A stretch of 64,000 nt of DNA from Patiria pectinifera (taxonomy: Eukaryota; Echinodermata; Asteroidea; Valvatida; Asterinidae): positions 22,470,863 to 22,534,862 of the forward strand of contig CM057135.1 in NCBI GenBank assembly GCA_029964075.1, read 5' to 3'. The notes under the pieces are model-generated. The model did no database searches. It saw only the letters and a list, made by a program, of their open reading frames with translations, and had not been told where the DNA came from. This document shows, in pieces, positions 10,900-24,499 of this stretch. Each line of letters begins with the position of its first letter. Within the stretch, counting starts at the first letter, position 1. The position numbers and the translations under genes were made by a program.

Positions 10900-13800
10900 A
10901 TATTTTGTGACATGAAACATACTCTGTCTTCAATGTACGATTCTGTGTTCCCAAGAGTATATTTTAAATAATGTTTTGCAAATAAAGTTGAACCAATAGA
11001 CCGTTTACGATTCCCTGATTGTTATTTATTCTATGCGTCTTGCATTTCTGGAGTATCGATCACGGAAGTCTCAGCGCACATCATAACATTTCGTGTCAGC
11101 AATGTTACGAGGCGACACCGAAATTTACCGACATATTGTAAAATGTCAGTGTCATTTAGAAGACCCAAATAACGATTTCCACGAGAAACAGTAGCATTCC
11201 ATTCGTATCCAACCAGAAATCATGAAAAAACTACACGATTTTTTAAAAACAACTGTGGTTATTCACTGGGAGTTGACTTCACATCCACTAAAAAACGTGA
11301 AGATGTGATAATTAAATGCGATCGCGCGTGCGCCCTCTACAGATTTTCTGGATGAACGTCTTGCGATCAAAGTACCCGGATGCAACCCTTGCTTTGTTGC
11401 AAGAAGAAACCCGCGTGCTTTCGGCAACGTTTCCATCGTGGGTGCCAATAGTTTTGGAGTCATTTTGTTGCGGTGTGATGTCAGTTACGAAGTATACCAC
11501 ATTCGGGGAGGACACAAGGGTTAGATTACAGATTTACCAACACGGTGCCTGGTAATCCCGAAGAAATACTCCCTGTGTATGCTGAAACATGAATAACATC
11601 TCAAACAATTGTTGCAGTATAGTTGACGCGCTAAAACCTGCACTTTAGCTACGGAATGGATACGAAACAAAATGGTAACCGCGTGACGATGTGATATTCC
11701 ATTTCCGTGATTTGGCATAAAACATGCTCATGCACGATCAAATACTCCAAGTTCTGCATAGAAAGACCTGATTGTTTTTTTTTGTTTTTTTTTTAACATG
11801 GAAGAGGCTAAGCTTTCACAAATGACGCTAAATATGTGTCCCGAAACCCTAACTGAAATTGCACATCGTAATGGAAATATCACGACGTGGTTTCCATGTG
11901 ACGGTGTGGTACGATTATGTGTTTTGGCCTGTGCTTTTGCCTGCGTTGAATGGTCAACGTCTGATCTATTAAAAATGGGGTCCTTTTCATTTATCTGTTT
12001 GAAGGGGGTTCGAAAGTTGGTGATTTTTACTGAAGGTAGTCGAAAATAAGAGGGGAAGTGTCAAAATTGATTGGTCACAGGCCAGGATACCGCCAGACCA
12101 TTCAATTCTCATAATGGGGGTGGAGCATCAGGTGATTCTCTTTTTCTGGTTTGAATCAAGATATTTCAACATTTTTTTTAGACAAAAGAAACAAAACACA
12201 TAAGAATAAATAGTACAAAACTAAAAAAAAAAATTGTTGTTTCAAATTTGTTCATTTTCAATTAATATAAATGAAGTTTTACTCATTTTTTATCAAGTTT
12301 AAAGTTTATTACTTTATAATCCATATATGGGTTTCACGTGTCATTGTTACATGTGAAACCACAAAATTATTTTGCATGCATACTGTCTTGTGTAAAAGAA
12401 ATGGTAACATGGCAAAATAAGTTGAATGTGGGTTTGCTTCCTTGTGTTTTACACATGTTTGGTGTAGACAAACATTTTTGGAACAGACAATACAAGACAA
12501 ATGTGTATGAAGGGCCAAATTTATATAATTTACCCATTTCATGTGAATGAACACAGCTGATTTCAATAATCTCATAACGATTAGCCAAAAATTGTATGAA
12601 TTTAATTAATGTACTTATCAAGCCCTTTTAAATACATTCTGTACTTAGAGCATATCAATTCTATAAAATAACAATGGGAAAGGTGATTCCTCATGTTTGG
12701 TGTCCATGTTACCTCTGAAACTAGCTTTGCATCCGTTTATAAACAACACTGTTAAAAATAAAACGTTTGACAAAATGTCTCAAAATGGTTTATTTTTGAC
12801 ACTACATATATGTCAGCACCCAAAAAAAGTTATTTTAGTGTTTTTCACATTATTTTGAAAAACTCACCCTCATGTCACACATTCTGTACCCAACTTTGTG
12901 GAAAAATAGTGACTGCTGTCCAGAGTGATCATGGATTCTACACATTGCCATCAGAGCTTTATTAGGTCAGAAACTTTGTTTTTTTTAAATCTTGGAGTAA
13001 GACAAGGTACTGAATTTGGCAAAGCGTTTTGCTGAAATTTTGTATTATGAAAAAATACAGGTTGCAGTAAGTTTTATGGTATATTGATTGAAGTTAATGC
13101 TTTCATTGTGTATAGTTAGTACATACTATTTTACAGTTTGTGTTTGTACCCTTCTGTCTTTTCACAATTAAATTTATTCCAAGAAAATTTTCATTCCACA
13201 ATTTTACCTCCAGTTTATTTTTTATATGTATATCAAATGAACAGCTTATTAATTTTGTAGAAAACTGCAAAGTGTAATTAAAAAATTGTACTTGTATGTA
13301 TGAGCAAATGTATACAATGTGTATTAGAATTCATTTGTGGATTTCTATTTATTGGACGCTCAAGTGTAAAATAGAATTAAGAACTTGTACTTGTATATTA
13401 GAATTATTTTGTGTTTATTTTACCGGGGTATATTTCTATTTTTGTGGACACTCATGCGTATTCACATTTTCAAATGCACATAATCTGCAAACGGATCATA
13501 TGAGTGGGAAAATATAAACGTAAACAACCAACTTTGCATATTTATTTTAATTGATATTTTTGATGTGTATAAATATACAAAGACATTTTACGATTTGTGT
13601 GTGTACCCTTTTATCTTTTCAGAATCATACTTATTTATTTGAAAATTTATTTTCAGTTTTACCTCCATTTATTTTTACAAAGCCAATATTTATTTGAAAA
13701 CATAAAATGAAAAGGTTGTTGATTTTGTGCGAATAATATGCAAGTGGAGTTACATTAAACCCTCATTAAATCCATTAATTGTGTATTGTGCTCATTGCAC

Positions 13801-15600
13801 AATGCGATTTTTGGACCTTAATTTCTCAAACTAGTTACATTTGTACATACCCTTCAAAAGATGTTTTAGTATTCATGAATGGAACAGGTTAACTTAAACA
13901 TTGAACATAATAGATTTATTTTAGTTTATTTTTTTACCGTGTATATATTTGTACGCAGATAACACACATGCTGTACATAATTTATAGAAATTATAGCCTA
14001 TATAAAAAAATTTCCTTCTATGATTATTGCTTTGTTTGATTTCAATTGTTACAAATAAATTGAAATTTATTTTTAAAGCTTATTGTGTACAAATAATACA
14101 TTGTATCACTTACAACCAGCATGGCAGCTATAGTGTACATGCTGTATATGAACAGGCATTCCTTTTTCATTAATACCATTAAACACCCCACCCCCCTTGT
14201 TTGACTGGGCTCCCTTGGAAATAATTTTTAAAAAATACATGTGCCTGATGGGCCCGAACCCCCAAAAAAATCCTGGATCTCCCCCGGCAACCGATTAAAA
14301 AGTGTTTGGGCGTAATGAATTGTTACCATGACAACTGAAGCATAAATGTGGCTCAAATACTCTCTTTCCTAGGCCTAGTAGTAGGGTTTTCTTTTTATAG
14401 TGAGCCACAACACACAGCACATGCTTTTCTGATTAGCCAAGTGCGAGGAAAAGTTGTCCAAGAAATATTGAAATCAAGAGTTTTTCCCACTTGAAAGTCC
14501 TACCTGAAAGTTACCTAGTTAATATTATCCAGCATGTCCAGGGAAATTAAATTCTGTTTCTAAAGTATAGATATCTATAGTTATCTTGTAAATTTCAGGC
14601 GAAATTTGCAGATTCATTTGCAGATATTTTACTCGGGGATGTACACTCGACCCTTTATTGATTTCCCTTGTTTTTAGGCCCATTTTATACTAACATGATA
14701 AACCAAACAAGTATCCGCCGTAGTCAATATCAAGTGAAACAAACAGTCCTGATTTCGATTTCCTCAAAGTCAAAAGACAACATACCTCGCACTGTATACG
14801 CGTACCGCACAAACACATACAATTAATATGATTAACAATTAACATGTGTCAGAAATACATAAACAACGCAGCACCCAGCATGCCGCGTTTCGCGGCGGTT
14901 GTAGACCTAATTAATTTATTTTGAAATAACACACACAAATACATAGCTGTACATCATTATGATGTCAACGTTTCAAAGGGTTTTCAGTCACCATCAATGC
15001 GTTTTCAACCGAAATTGTCGATTTGTATCATTCCTTCCGATGTTATTCCATAGAGTCATGCACATTTATTCAAAACTCCCGCCCATGGTTTCATACCTAG
15101 TCGGGCGCCGTCAAAATAACGGTACCCTGACGTTGATTTCCATGGGCGCTGTCAGTCTATAGGTTTCCTTATGTCTATGGTTTTACTCGAAAAATAAAGA
15201 TTTTTATAAGCTACCGGTTTGGTTATCGCTTATCATCCTTTTCGATGGTACTACGGCTGATCTAAGGTAAACACGGCAAATTTAACAAATGTGTAAACCA
15301 AACTCAAAAGCGAACTATGTTTGTCTGTTTCAATTTGTACGGTTTTGTCCAAAATGTATTTATATATATATATTTGAGAAAAAAAATTAAGAGCCGTTAC
15401 CACACCGTAGAGACAATTTACATCTTTGTTCACTTGGTCTACCCAAAATTTTTGGTTTGAATTATCTTTTTAAGTACGTCTGAGGAGGATACATTTTAAG
15501 ACATTAAAACCAGACAATCGTTCAATGTGTCGCCTGTTACTGCTGTTTGCATGCCGACGACGCGGATGCGTGAGAAAACGATCTAAATTCACGCACGGTC
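10900..15600. other. Long AT-rich stretch without recognised genes
   Basis: No protein family is recognisable in any frame. Part of it (about 12,100-14,130) is very AT-rich with many short repeats. A poly-pyrimidine/C run occurs near 14,190 and a TA microsatellite near 15,358. Confidence 0.5.
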
Positions 15601-15800
15601 CTATGGGACTGAAACATACGTGTATTACTCGGACTCGAGTCAGACTTCTTTAAATTGTATACATTTCCAGTTCATTCAATTAGAGAAAAGTTGTGAAAAA
15701 AATGGAAACAATTACACTGAGAGGTTTTAGCAGTTCATCAATCTTTTCCCCAATAACTTTTAAAGGCTACTCGTGACTCAGACTCGACCTGATTGTCTTT

Positions 15801-16258
15801 GGCGTTTTCGAATCCCTGTTCTTGACAACACGCGTGTAATACGAGAACGTGTTTTCGAGCTGGTTGTTACGAACGCACGGGTGCGTGTCTCATCGATATA
15901 AAGCAATGCAAAATGGCCGACAATCGTCTGAATTTGTACTTAGGCCTATTCCAAATGAACGAGGACGACTGTTGCAAAACCGGACATGCGGGGATGAAAT
16001 TGCAGACCTGCACTATAATGGTATCCTTATTCCAATCATTAGGGTATTTGCCAAAAAAACCCACAAAAGTCAAAACAACTTATGAATCTGCACAGTCCGC
16101 CATTTTGTTCAAGCTGCACCTCGCCGAACCCTCCATCAACCGGGGAGTGAAAAAATCGATCCGCGAACGCCTTCTCTGGTCTGTTCGTCACGTTCGAGAC
16201 CGCTGTTCTCGTGTCAGGTTAACCCGAGTGTTGTCAAGAACAGGGATTCGAAAACGCC
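15801..16258. mobile_element. 458-bp element with 31-bp perfect terminal inverted repeats
   Basis: GGCGTTTTCGAATCCCTGTT opens the left end and its complement closes the right end at 16258. Identity runs 31 bases (through CTTGACAACAC) and continues with one mismatch. No clear target duplication is seen. Both flanks carry GTGACTC(A/G)GACTCGACCTG, so it sits in a small degenerate ACTCGG-type array. The interior has one open frame of 117 codons (15,913-16,266) that runs into the right repeat and shows no transposase motif, so it is best read as a non-autonomous DNA element. Confidence 0.8.
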
Positions 16259-17735
16259 CCTTGTGACTCGGACTCGACCTGCATGACTCGGGATTTTAAC
16301 TCGGACTCGGATGTTTGGTGTCGGATACAAGTGACTCGGCCACCATTTTGTTTTACATTTAAAACAAATTTCGAGCGGAGTTACAAGACTTATTAAAATA
16401 TAAATATATTCTTGAGTATATAGGCCTAACGAGCGTAAATCCAAACGTACTCTAAAGTAGTGTTTAGGCTAGGCCTAGGACGACAATCCACACTCCGTTC
16501 ACATAGATACGCCTTATGTAAGCACTGATCATATAAAAATAAAAATGATTTTAATGGGCCTATGCGCTCGTTTAATATTGAAATTTCGGGACTGTTATTA
16601 GCGTATTATGCGACCTATTGGTGATATAAAAACCAACCGGAGTGTCGAGAAAAAAACCACAACATTACACTGACAGGGTTTAAACATTTTGAGGGAGTAT
16701 TTTTGGGGCAAACAAAAACCGAAGACAACCAAAAAAAAGCAACACCAAAAGGACGCAACCACGGCGAGTATGCGTTTAAAGTTGCCTCGTCGCAACCGTG
16801 TTAATTAATTCACATGTCATCGTGGTCATAGGCCTAGCTAACAAATCAACAAAAGGAGAATTAATTTAAAGAACATGAAGACGGTTGCTTAATGTTTCAC
16901 AAGTCAATTTGGAATGAAAACAAACCCTGTAAAACCAAAACGAAAGTTAGACCGACAACGTCCAAGTTGATAAGACTTGCGGTGGCTATCGTTACGACAG
17001 TCAACCTTGGGGTTCCTTTACCTTAGACTATTCAACGTCTTGATCTTGGGGCTTTGGGAACAGACTATCAGCGGAATGGTTTAAAGATTTAAGATTGTAT
17101 TTCCTTACAAACAATTTGTCTTAGGCCTGTTGCTGTAGTGAGTTAATGTGAATAGCGAGTGGAGTGAAGGCAGCCATGCTAGGGGGTAGGGACACCTAGC
17201 ATGCCAAAATTTGTTTTTGAAATATATGATGCTTTCATTTTCTTCATTTTGAGGTAATTTGAGAACAAACGGGAACATCTAGGTATTCCTTTTTATATGT
17301 TTGGCCTCACTTTACTAGCATCACAACATAAATCAGACTCCTAAAATGTAAATCCCAGTTGAGGTTTTCGTCATTTTCTACTATTAACCTGTTCTAGTTG
17401 AGTGCCCTGAAAAAAAACCTGCAATGTATCCATATTGTTGGAATGACAAGATTTTAAGAGCATAATTTTAGTCTTATCTGGGTTTACATAATATATGACA
17501 GTAAAATAAGTTCAGCTTGATTGCTGTGCACAGTATTGGAATGTGTGTGCATTTTCACTTTTCAGGTTTTGTACATCCCCATCCAGTTTACAAAAACCCT
17601 GACTTGACGGTATCAACAAGCATTAAAAATACACTGGAAAAAAATGTAACCATATGTTGTAGTAGTGTAGAACAATGCTGTTTTGGGCCATATGGGATAA
17701 GTAAGGCGGGCATATCTGTCGAAAAATATTGAGAC
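16259..17735. other. Unannotated stretch
   Basis: Starts with degenerate ACTCGGACTCG repeats (16,264-16,340; also near 15,625 and 15,775). Otherwise nothing recognised. Confidence 0.45.
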
Positions 17736-17738
17736 AGG

Positions 17739-17875
17739 TGTAGCGGACTCATTGGTATAAATACCGCGCATGCGTAAGTATGGTAATTAGGAAGGTGACC
17801 GGTCACGTGAGAGGGATTAACCAATAATAGGGAAAAGGGGTCCCATTTTCATAGGAGTCGGATTTTCATGTGACA
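17739..17875. mobile_element. MITE copy 2 (inverted, internally shortened)
   Basis: Reads TGTAGC to GTGACA in the orientation opposite to the copy at 2434. It shares GGACTCATTGGTATA, GCGCATGCGTAAGTATG, GGTGACCGGTCACGTGAG and GAGTCGGATTTTCATGTGAC, and lacks about 20 bp near its left end. Flanks are CAGG and GGGG, so the CCGG duplication seen in the other copies is not preserved here. Confidence 0.75.
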
Positions 17876-17879
17876 GGGG

Positions 17880-20050
17880 CACATGTGGAATTAAAATGCG
17901 TTGGCTCCCAGACGGTCTCTATCAATATTTCCTTGAATGTTTTTGTCTTTGTGTATAATTAATAACTTTACCTTTTTAGTTGAGAGTTTCAAATAAATCA
18001 AGTTTTAAATTGTTAAAGCTTTGCCGTCAATTATTTCCTCTGTTTTGAGGCAGGTTGTTTTAATGATGTCACCGGATAGATGCCGTACTATTATGACCAA
18101 GTGTTTCTCTGATGATCTATCTGTAGACTCATCCAAACCAACACCGATGTATGGAGATTTCTTTATCTCGTTTACTGGTTGTTGAACCAGAACCTTAAAA
18201 ATGATGCAAATATTAAATACTGGTTTTAATTTTGATTTGCATACAATATTATATCAATAAGTACATAATTGGACGAAAGGGAAAACAGTTTGAACAGGTG
18301 ATCGAAATGCAGATGTACATCCGGGGAAAAAAAACAATGATCCAACTGGGCCGTTAAGTTGTCAACCGTATAGTCTTTAGAATCAGTCGTAAAAAAAACC
18401 CAATGATCCAACTGGGCCGTTAAGCTGTCAACCGTATAGTCTTTAGAATCAGTCGTATTTTTTTCTGATTACGTTGCCGTTTTCTGATGAAGTGGTCAGC
18501 GGTACCGTCAGCGCGGTGCGTGAAGCTATATAGTTTCAACTTCCAAAATGTAAAAAAGGAATGTGGAACTTTTTACTCTTGTAACAACAACACAGTGGTG
18601 GAGCGTAGCAAAATCATGTTCGCCGTATTTTATGGTGGCCAAAGGACTGTTGAGTAGGTTGTTTGGTCTTTGGTACGGTGTCTTATTTTTACCAACTGCA
18701 TTGAATAACCGATCAAAATGAAGCTTACAAAATTCTCTTTACAGTGTCAAGTGTGCATTTATTACTTGAAGTAACGGAACATTCAATGCAGTACGCACAC
18801 CGCGAATCTCCGTAGCTCAATTCTACTGTTTATACTAGTCAAAATGTGCCTGTTGTCACAAGAAGGGAAATGTACCAGGTACGGATGTATGGTTGTTCAT
18901 TTTGTAAACCTTTTCCTCCAGAATGTTTAAGTAATATATCTCCTAGTTTAAACTCAGTGTGCATTAATCTGAAAGTCTTGGAAACAGCTGTGAGGCCGTC
19001 TTTTTCTTTGCTTTGTGTAGAATCGCTATGGAGTAGAGCGCGCGTCGTGTTCATGCCACTGTATGTACGCGCGCTTGGTCGACTATGGAAAATATGCGTC
19101 TGAACTGTTTGTAATGTAGTACTCTGTATACATTACACACGTGTTGTAAAGGTCCATGGAAGTGGACGTTTTTCTTCCACCATGGTAAAATAAAGAACGC
19201 ATCTAGAATCATTTTTTGTGCAGTTTTGAATTTCATTTATTTTTACGGGTCTTTGCAAGGTAAAACATCATTTTATCAGTGATACAGAATTATTTTTCGC
19301 AGGGTATACAGCACGGCTTGCGCTTAAAAGTGTAAGCCGTGACGCTAAAAAATAGGCCGTGATTGTTTTTATTTGGCCGTGCTCATCACGGTTACACGGC
19401 TGGCTACCTAAAAGCTTGCCCGGAGAACACCCCCCCCCCCTCACTAAAATATAATTGTACTTTCTCTTACATAATATTCTCAATTTATCAAGGGTGGGCG
19501 GGGGACATTAATGTATTCAATTACAAGAAAATATTACTTCACACCTTTTTCTCTACCTTATTTATTTTGCTTTCCGGGGGGCAGCTGCATACATAACATA
19601 ATTTCAATAAACAATTCAGAAGGTTGCAGACGCCTCCCAGGATACCGGGATAACGATAACTCGTTTCCAAAGATCGGGCACAATGTATTGTTCAAGAAAT
19701 GAATTAGTAATATATGATACAGGTGTCGCAATTAGTGCATAAGAAAATTGTCTCACAATCCTCGAGGAATGTCATCTGGACCTCCAGCTGTCCTGCGTTT
19801 GATTTTCCCTTGTGCCTTCTGTACATCCCAAGGATAGATAAACCTTAGGACATGGTGTTGAAGAAGGGAGGTAGGCCGGGAGTTTAAACAACGGCTGTTT
19901 TCTTCTGCCCAACGCGCCCCAACACGTGACCGGCAGTCAAACAGTGAAAACATCAATATATTTTCAAAGACTCGCAGAGTTCAATATTCCTTTCCATGGC
20001 TTATTTTTTGGATGAGTAATGAACTAGGAAACGGTGATCTCTAAGCTGTT
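17880..20050. other. Unannotated stretch with small repeats
   Basis: No gene supported. It holds a 66-bp tandem duplication at 18,325-18,456, a cluster of GCCGTGA-type words at 19,310-19,405, a C run near 19,430, and a segment (about 19,430-19,510) resembling 62,700-62,790 (CAATTTATCAAGGGTGGG and CGGGGGACATT). Confidence 0.5.
18325..18456. repeat. 66-bp tandem duplication (two units)
   Basis: Two adjacent units share CAATGATCCAACTGGGCCGT and CAACCGTATAGTCTTTAGAA, offset 66 bp (18,335 and 18,401), with very few differences; a recent duplication. Confidence 0.85.
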
Positions 20051-21070
20051 CTTCCGTATAAATCTGATGATTGGTAGGTCTGCGACGTTTCCGTTGCAAA
20101 ACAGCTGCGTTTTATCCAAAGACTCAAAGTACTTTGTTCATTATAAAATGTTTAGATGAACATAATAATGACTTAGTTTTGAATTCTTCACCTAAAGCTC
20201 GACAGTCGAGGATCGTGTCCCCCTCAAGAAACCAGCCAGTGAAAAAAATCGTACCCGATCAGTTTCTCCCCTACGTCAACCTGGCCTTAAGCTACGAAAA
20301 GATGGCCAAGGCAGGTACCGTGTTACTTGGCCTCGCAACGGTGATTTAAATTTATTCCTCCAGACAGATTCTTTCAAAGTACGAGCCAGATGCATTGTAA
20401 TCATATGACAACCCTGCTACCGCCACTTCTTGACAGAGCAAACAAATCAGTTGTGACTATAATTTGTGATGGTTTGATGTTGGAAGGAGCCCAGTGGGAC
20501 GTTCCGTTGGATCGGACACATGCTCGCGATCCAGTGAATCGGGCATATCCAAACGGGAACGTTTCTTGGGAACGGGAGACGCTCGTAAGCTATAATTACC
20601 CGGAAAATGACGGAAATGTCTTCGAGCATTCATTCCACAACCTCCTTAACTAAATGAGCTGACTTGTTCTGTTACAATCCTTATGGTACGACCGTGCTTG
20701 ACTGGTGATGGTTTGCCCTTTTTTTCTTCTTTTCTTCCACGGTTGCTCGACCCCTCCATTTTCCACCAACACTCGTCCTGCCATTTTCCAGTAATAGATG
20801 TTCACTTTCTCCACATTGGCTGTAGACTTGTTGCTAGTACCCATCAGCTGGTGCTTGTAGGCCCACACAAATTTACTCAACGGGTTTTTTCCCTCGTGAG
20901 ACCAATTACTGCTGGCCCTATGCCTCCCCTTGTTCGTTATGATGTTGTATTGTTCAGATGAATTTCTTCGATCCAAAATTCTCATGAAGTACATGTACGA
21001 TCTGGCCCTTAGGTACAAAATTGGATAAATCAATTTACTAGTTATATTGGTCATATCATATGTCATTTGA
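20050..21070. other. Open but unidentified frames
   Basis: Frames of about 90 codons on plus (20,071-20,349; 20,390-20,653) and 138 codons on minus (21,066-20,650) show no family motif and have no clear splice sites. The segment near 20,595-20,645 (GAAAATGACGGAAA then TGTCTTCGAGCATTC) matches 38,695-38,740, so part of this is a dispersed repeat rather than a unique gene. Confidence 0.3.
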
Positions 21071-24000
21071 CGTTGTTAGGTCAAACTGAGCCAACAGACA
21101 AAGCAGGGAACTTGTCGTTAAAGCTGTCTTATCACTCCCGCAGTCAAGTTACTTAGTCCAAGGTAGTCAATCCTGGCTTATTGTCTGCTTGACTTGACCG
21201 ATTTTGACCGAAAAAACCTGGCACAGAATGTATGTTTGCAATGATAAATTAATACTGAATCATTCGATAATTCATCAACATTTACAAGTACAAGCTTTTT
21301 TTCTTTTATCACTTTAGTATACTTTGGACAAGAACAAAATAGAACATTTTGTTCTATTTGTTAACATTAAATGTTCTAAATATTTTAAGGTAATATACAT
21401 GTACATTATTCACTTTTGCTATACATGTACAACATTCACTTTTGCTGTAATTTTCAAAAATTGGCAGAATTGGAAAACTATGGAGAAAGTGACTCTTGTT
21501 TTCTGATTCAAAGCTAGATGAAATGATACAATGGATGTTGTGGGATGGTTTCAAGTCTGGGTACCAAACTCGCTAGCTCGCACTCACCAGGGTTGTGTAA
21601 ATGATTGCAAACATATGGACAAGTAACAAGTTTTGTTTGTTTTGCAACGATGGTTGGATTTGAATTTGACACACAATTCCACAGCATAGCCTTTGAATTT
21701 GCAATGTGATTGTGTCTTTATTCATGTTTATAGTACAGGTATGATTCCTGATGGTCGATGTTTACTTCAAGGGGTTCTAATAATCAATGCAACTAATCAT
21801 CCAAAATAGCTTGTTCGTTTATAGTTGTGTCTTGATTTGGAAAACTTGACTTGACTTGCAACTAGACCCCAGAAGGAAAAAAAAATGAATTGCGACTTCA
21901 CTCAGAAAAAAAAAGACTTGCGACTTGACTTGATAAAATTTGACTAGTGACTTAGTTAGAAAATGTGATGTCCCATAAAGTCAGGCAGATTTTTGCATAT
22001 GATAGAATTGTTTACTTGATAAAAAAACATGAAATTTGTCATACTCGGTATGTCTTGAGAAAGATATTTGGATATAGGGCCATACAGATTTGACCTTTGA
22101 ATATAGGTAGAATAACATGCGACGGCGGCCATTCCGAAAAACTGCTTGTTATTTTACCAGGACAAATTGTGCTGGTTCTTTGTGTTCTGATTGATCGGTT
22201 TATCTTTGTATCCTTCATTGCACACAAGAATATCAATAAAGTCATTGATAACATCCTCTATCCATTCTGCTCTTCGCCCAGGTTTACTTTTTCCTCTAGC
22301 TCCCATTTCCTCTGTATCATCAATATCATCAAGGTTCTATACTGACGCAAAAAGTACGAACAATGTATAACATCGAAAATGAAAACTATGGGAATTTTGG
22401 AAAACAACACATTGGTTTCTTGTCTGAAAATATGGACTCTCAATCTCGTGTGGCTTAACAGACAGGTGCATTTAGAACAAGCAATCCTCTTTTACCAGGA
22501 TTTCATATTCATGCCACCAGACCAGACTATTGCCAAATGTGTATTTCACTCTCACAATAACAGATCTCCTGTAAGTACGTATGTATGTGTCATATTCTAC
22601 GGTTGTAGTTAACTGTTATCAATTATATTATGCTTCAATTTGAAATAAGTTGGCTTCAGTCTGCTTGGGTGGTGAAAATCCTGATTGGCTTTAGTATGGT
22701 GTTGCATGAGATAAAAATGTATCTTTTCTTCTAAAAAAAACCTTGCATTTATATATATATGTGTATATGTAAAACTCAAGGATAAATTCAACCTTATACT
22801 CAGACTCATATAAAGATTTGACACATGACAACTGATTTTTACATGTATGTGTATGCGCCACAGTCAAATTTTTTATTTCATGTACTGTGCCGGATGCCGA
22901 ATTTCTGGCAACATGGGCAAAGCCGGACACTCAATTAAAATAGTGGGGACACCTGACCCAAGACCAAATGGGTACACCATACCCGCAAACAAGTGCATAC
23001 CCCAGACCCAAAATCGAGTAGTTACACCAGACCCAACCCAGCGGGTGCACGGGACCCAGACCTGAGTTATCTAATAGACAAAATTGATAGATTAAATAAG
23101 ATGCACTTGTGATCGAATAAAGTATACAATGTTTACAAGTCATGGCAGATATGTTCCCACCACTGTTGAACATGTGGTCGGGAGCATAGCCTCTGGAAAC
23201 ATGTGAGCACTATGAGTACTGTAATTTAGATTGAATTTTTTCAAGGGTTAATGCGATTATATATACTGTACAATTAAAATCCTCAATATTGGAAAGACTA
23301 TCCATGTTTTACAATGTTCTAATGGCGAAACATGGGTTTTACTGGCTGTCTGCCTTGATAACATGCCAAAGAAAGTCATGTAAAAAACTTGACGTGACAC
23401 ATGTAAACATTTATCGGAGGTGGAGCCGGGGGAGGTGGAGGCCGAAATAATTTGTTGAAAAGCTGGTCCAATTTGTAAACCCTCCGCCTTCTCTGGATGA
23501 CTGTGACAGATGAGCAAAACCAGATAATCCCGCCAAAAAAATTGCGTCCTTACGCGCAAGAAACTTTCTAATTGGCCCTGGCACTTTCTCCTGTCTAATT
23601 TGCATTTGAGCGCGCTCAATTGTAAAAATAAACAGGTTCAATTTGGCTACAACTCTTCCTTGCCTAATTTGCATATCAGCGCGCTCATTTGCATGATACA
23701 AAACACATGCAAAGGTAATGGGTCATGACACAAACCCAGTTATTGTCCTGCATGTTCAGGGTCAAGGTTCAATTCGTTTAATTACTAGATGTACGTGATA
23801 GCCGCGAATAAACTACTGTACATGAAGGACGATGGCGGTAAGTGTTTGCTGAGAATAATGCCTTTTATCTACTTCGTGATAAAAGGTGTAAAGGTAGTGG
23901 CTATTTAATTGTGAACCAGCATCACTTTCATTTCAGCTATTTGAGTGTTTTGAAGGATTTTTAACAGTCATTCATTGTCATTGTGACTTTGCAATCAGGA

Positions 24001-24180
24001 GATGGACATCAGACAAAATGTCAGACCAAGTGCAATTTCTAACTTTACCCGTTTTTAAAAACCCTCCAGATCGATGAATCAGGAAAAGAAAATGAAATAA
24101 TTTGCAAATGAATTAGTATTTAATTGAACACGATAAGGAAACCAATTCTTAATTTTTTTTGGGAGAAACAAAAATTGTTT
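21070..24180. other. Unannotated stretch with simple repeats
   Basis: No gene recognised. It contains degenerate GACTTG repeats (21,835-21,960), a short duplicated ACATTCACTTTTGCT (21,400-21,445), degenerate ACCCAGACCCA-like units (22,950-23,065), and a partial duplication around GCCTAATTTGCATATCAGCG (23,585-23,695). Confidence 0.5.
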
Positions 24181-24189
24181 TTCAAACAT

Positions 24190-24268
24190 TACGCCAGGAT
24201 TTGAACCGTTATCCGAGGGCAATTGGCCACGAGCTAGGAATGCTAACCACTAGGCCCATGTGCTGGTT
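24190..24268 (-). repeat. tRNA-like SINE head or tRNA pseudogene
   Basis: Read on minus, GGGCCTAGTGGTTAGCA (24,241-24,257) resembles an RNA polymerase III A box, and GGTTCAAATCC (24,197-24,207) is a B box, spaced as in tRNAs. A clean cloverleaf with acceptor pairing could not be drawn by eye, and a T/A-rich tail follows on the B-box side. This fits a tRNA-derived SINE head better than a working tRNA gene. Confidence 0.6.
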
Positions 24269-24499
24269 CGACAGGAGTGGCAATTACAAAATTTTGTAAA
24301 ACTAAAATACCAGTTGATCGTCCCCGCCCTCATTCTTTTTTGAAGCCGCATCCTTTTAGTTTTTACTTTTTTTCACCACAAAAGCCATTTTTTTATGCAC
24401 AAAACATGCATAAATTGAGTTAAATACAACTTAAAGAACATTGTTTTACATAAATAATTTGACTTTACTTACCAGTAGTAGAAAAGCTAATAAAAAACA

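Noticed and set aside
15913-16266. 117-codon frame inside the 458-bp TIR element as a transposase
   Set aside because: No DDE or zinc-finger motif, and the frame runs through the terminal repeat; probably chance.
20650-21066. 138-codon minus frame as a gene
   Set aside because: No family motif, no splice context, and it adjoins a dispersed repeat; left as unidentified.
24190-24268. Functional tRNA gene on minus
   Set aside because: A and B boxes are present but acceptor-stem pairing could not be found by eye.
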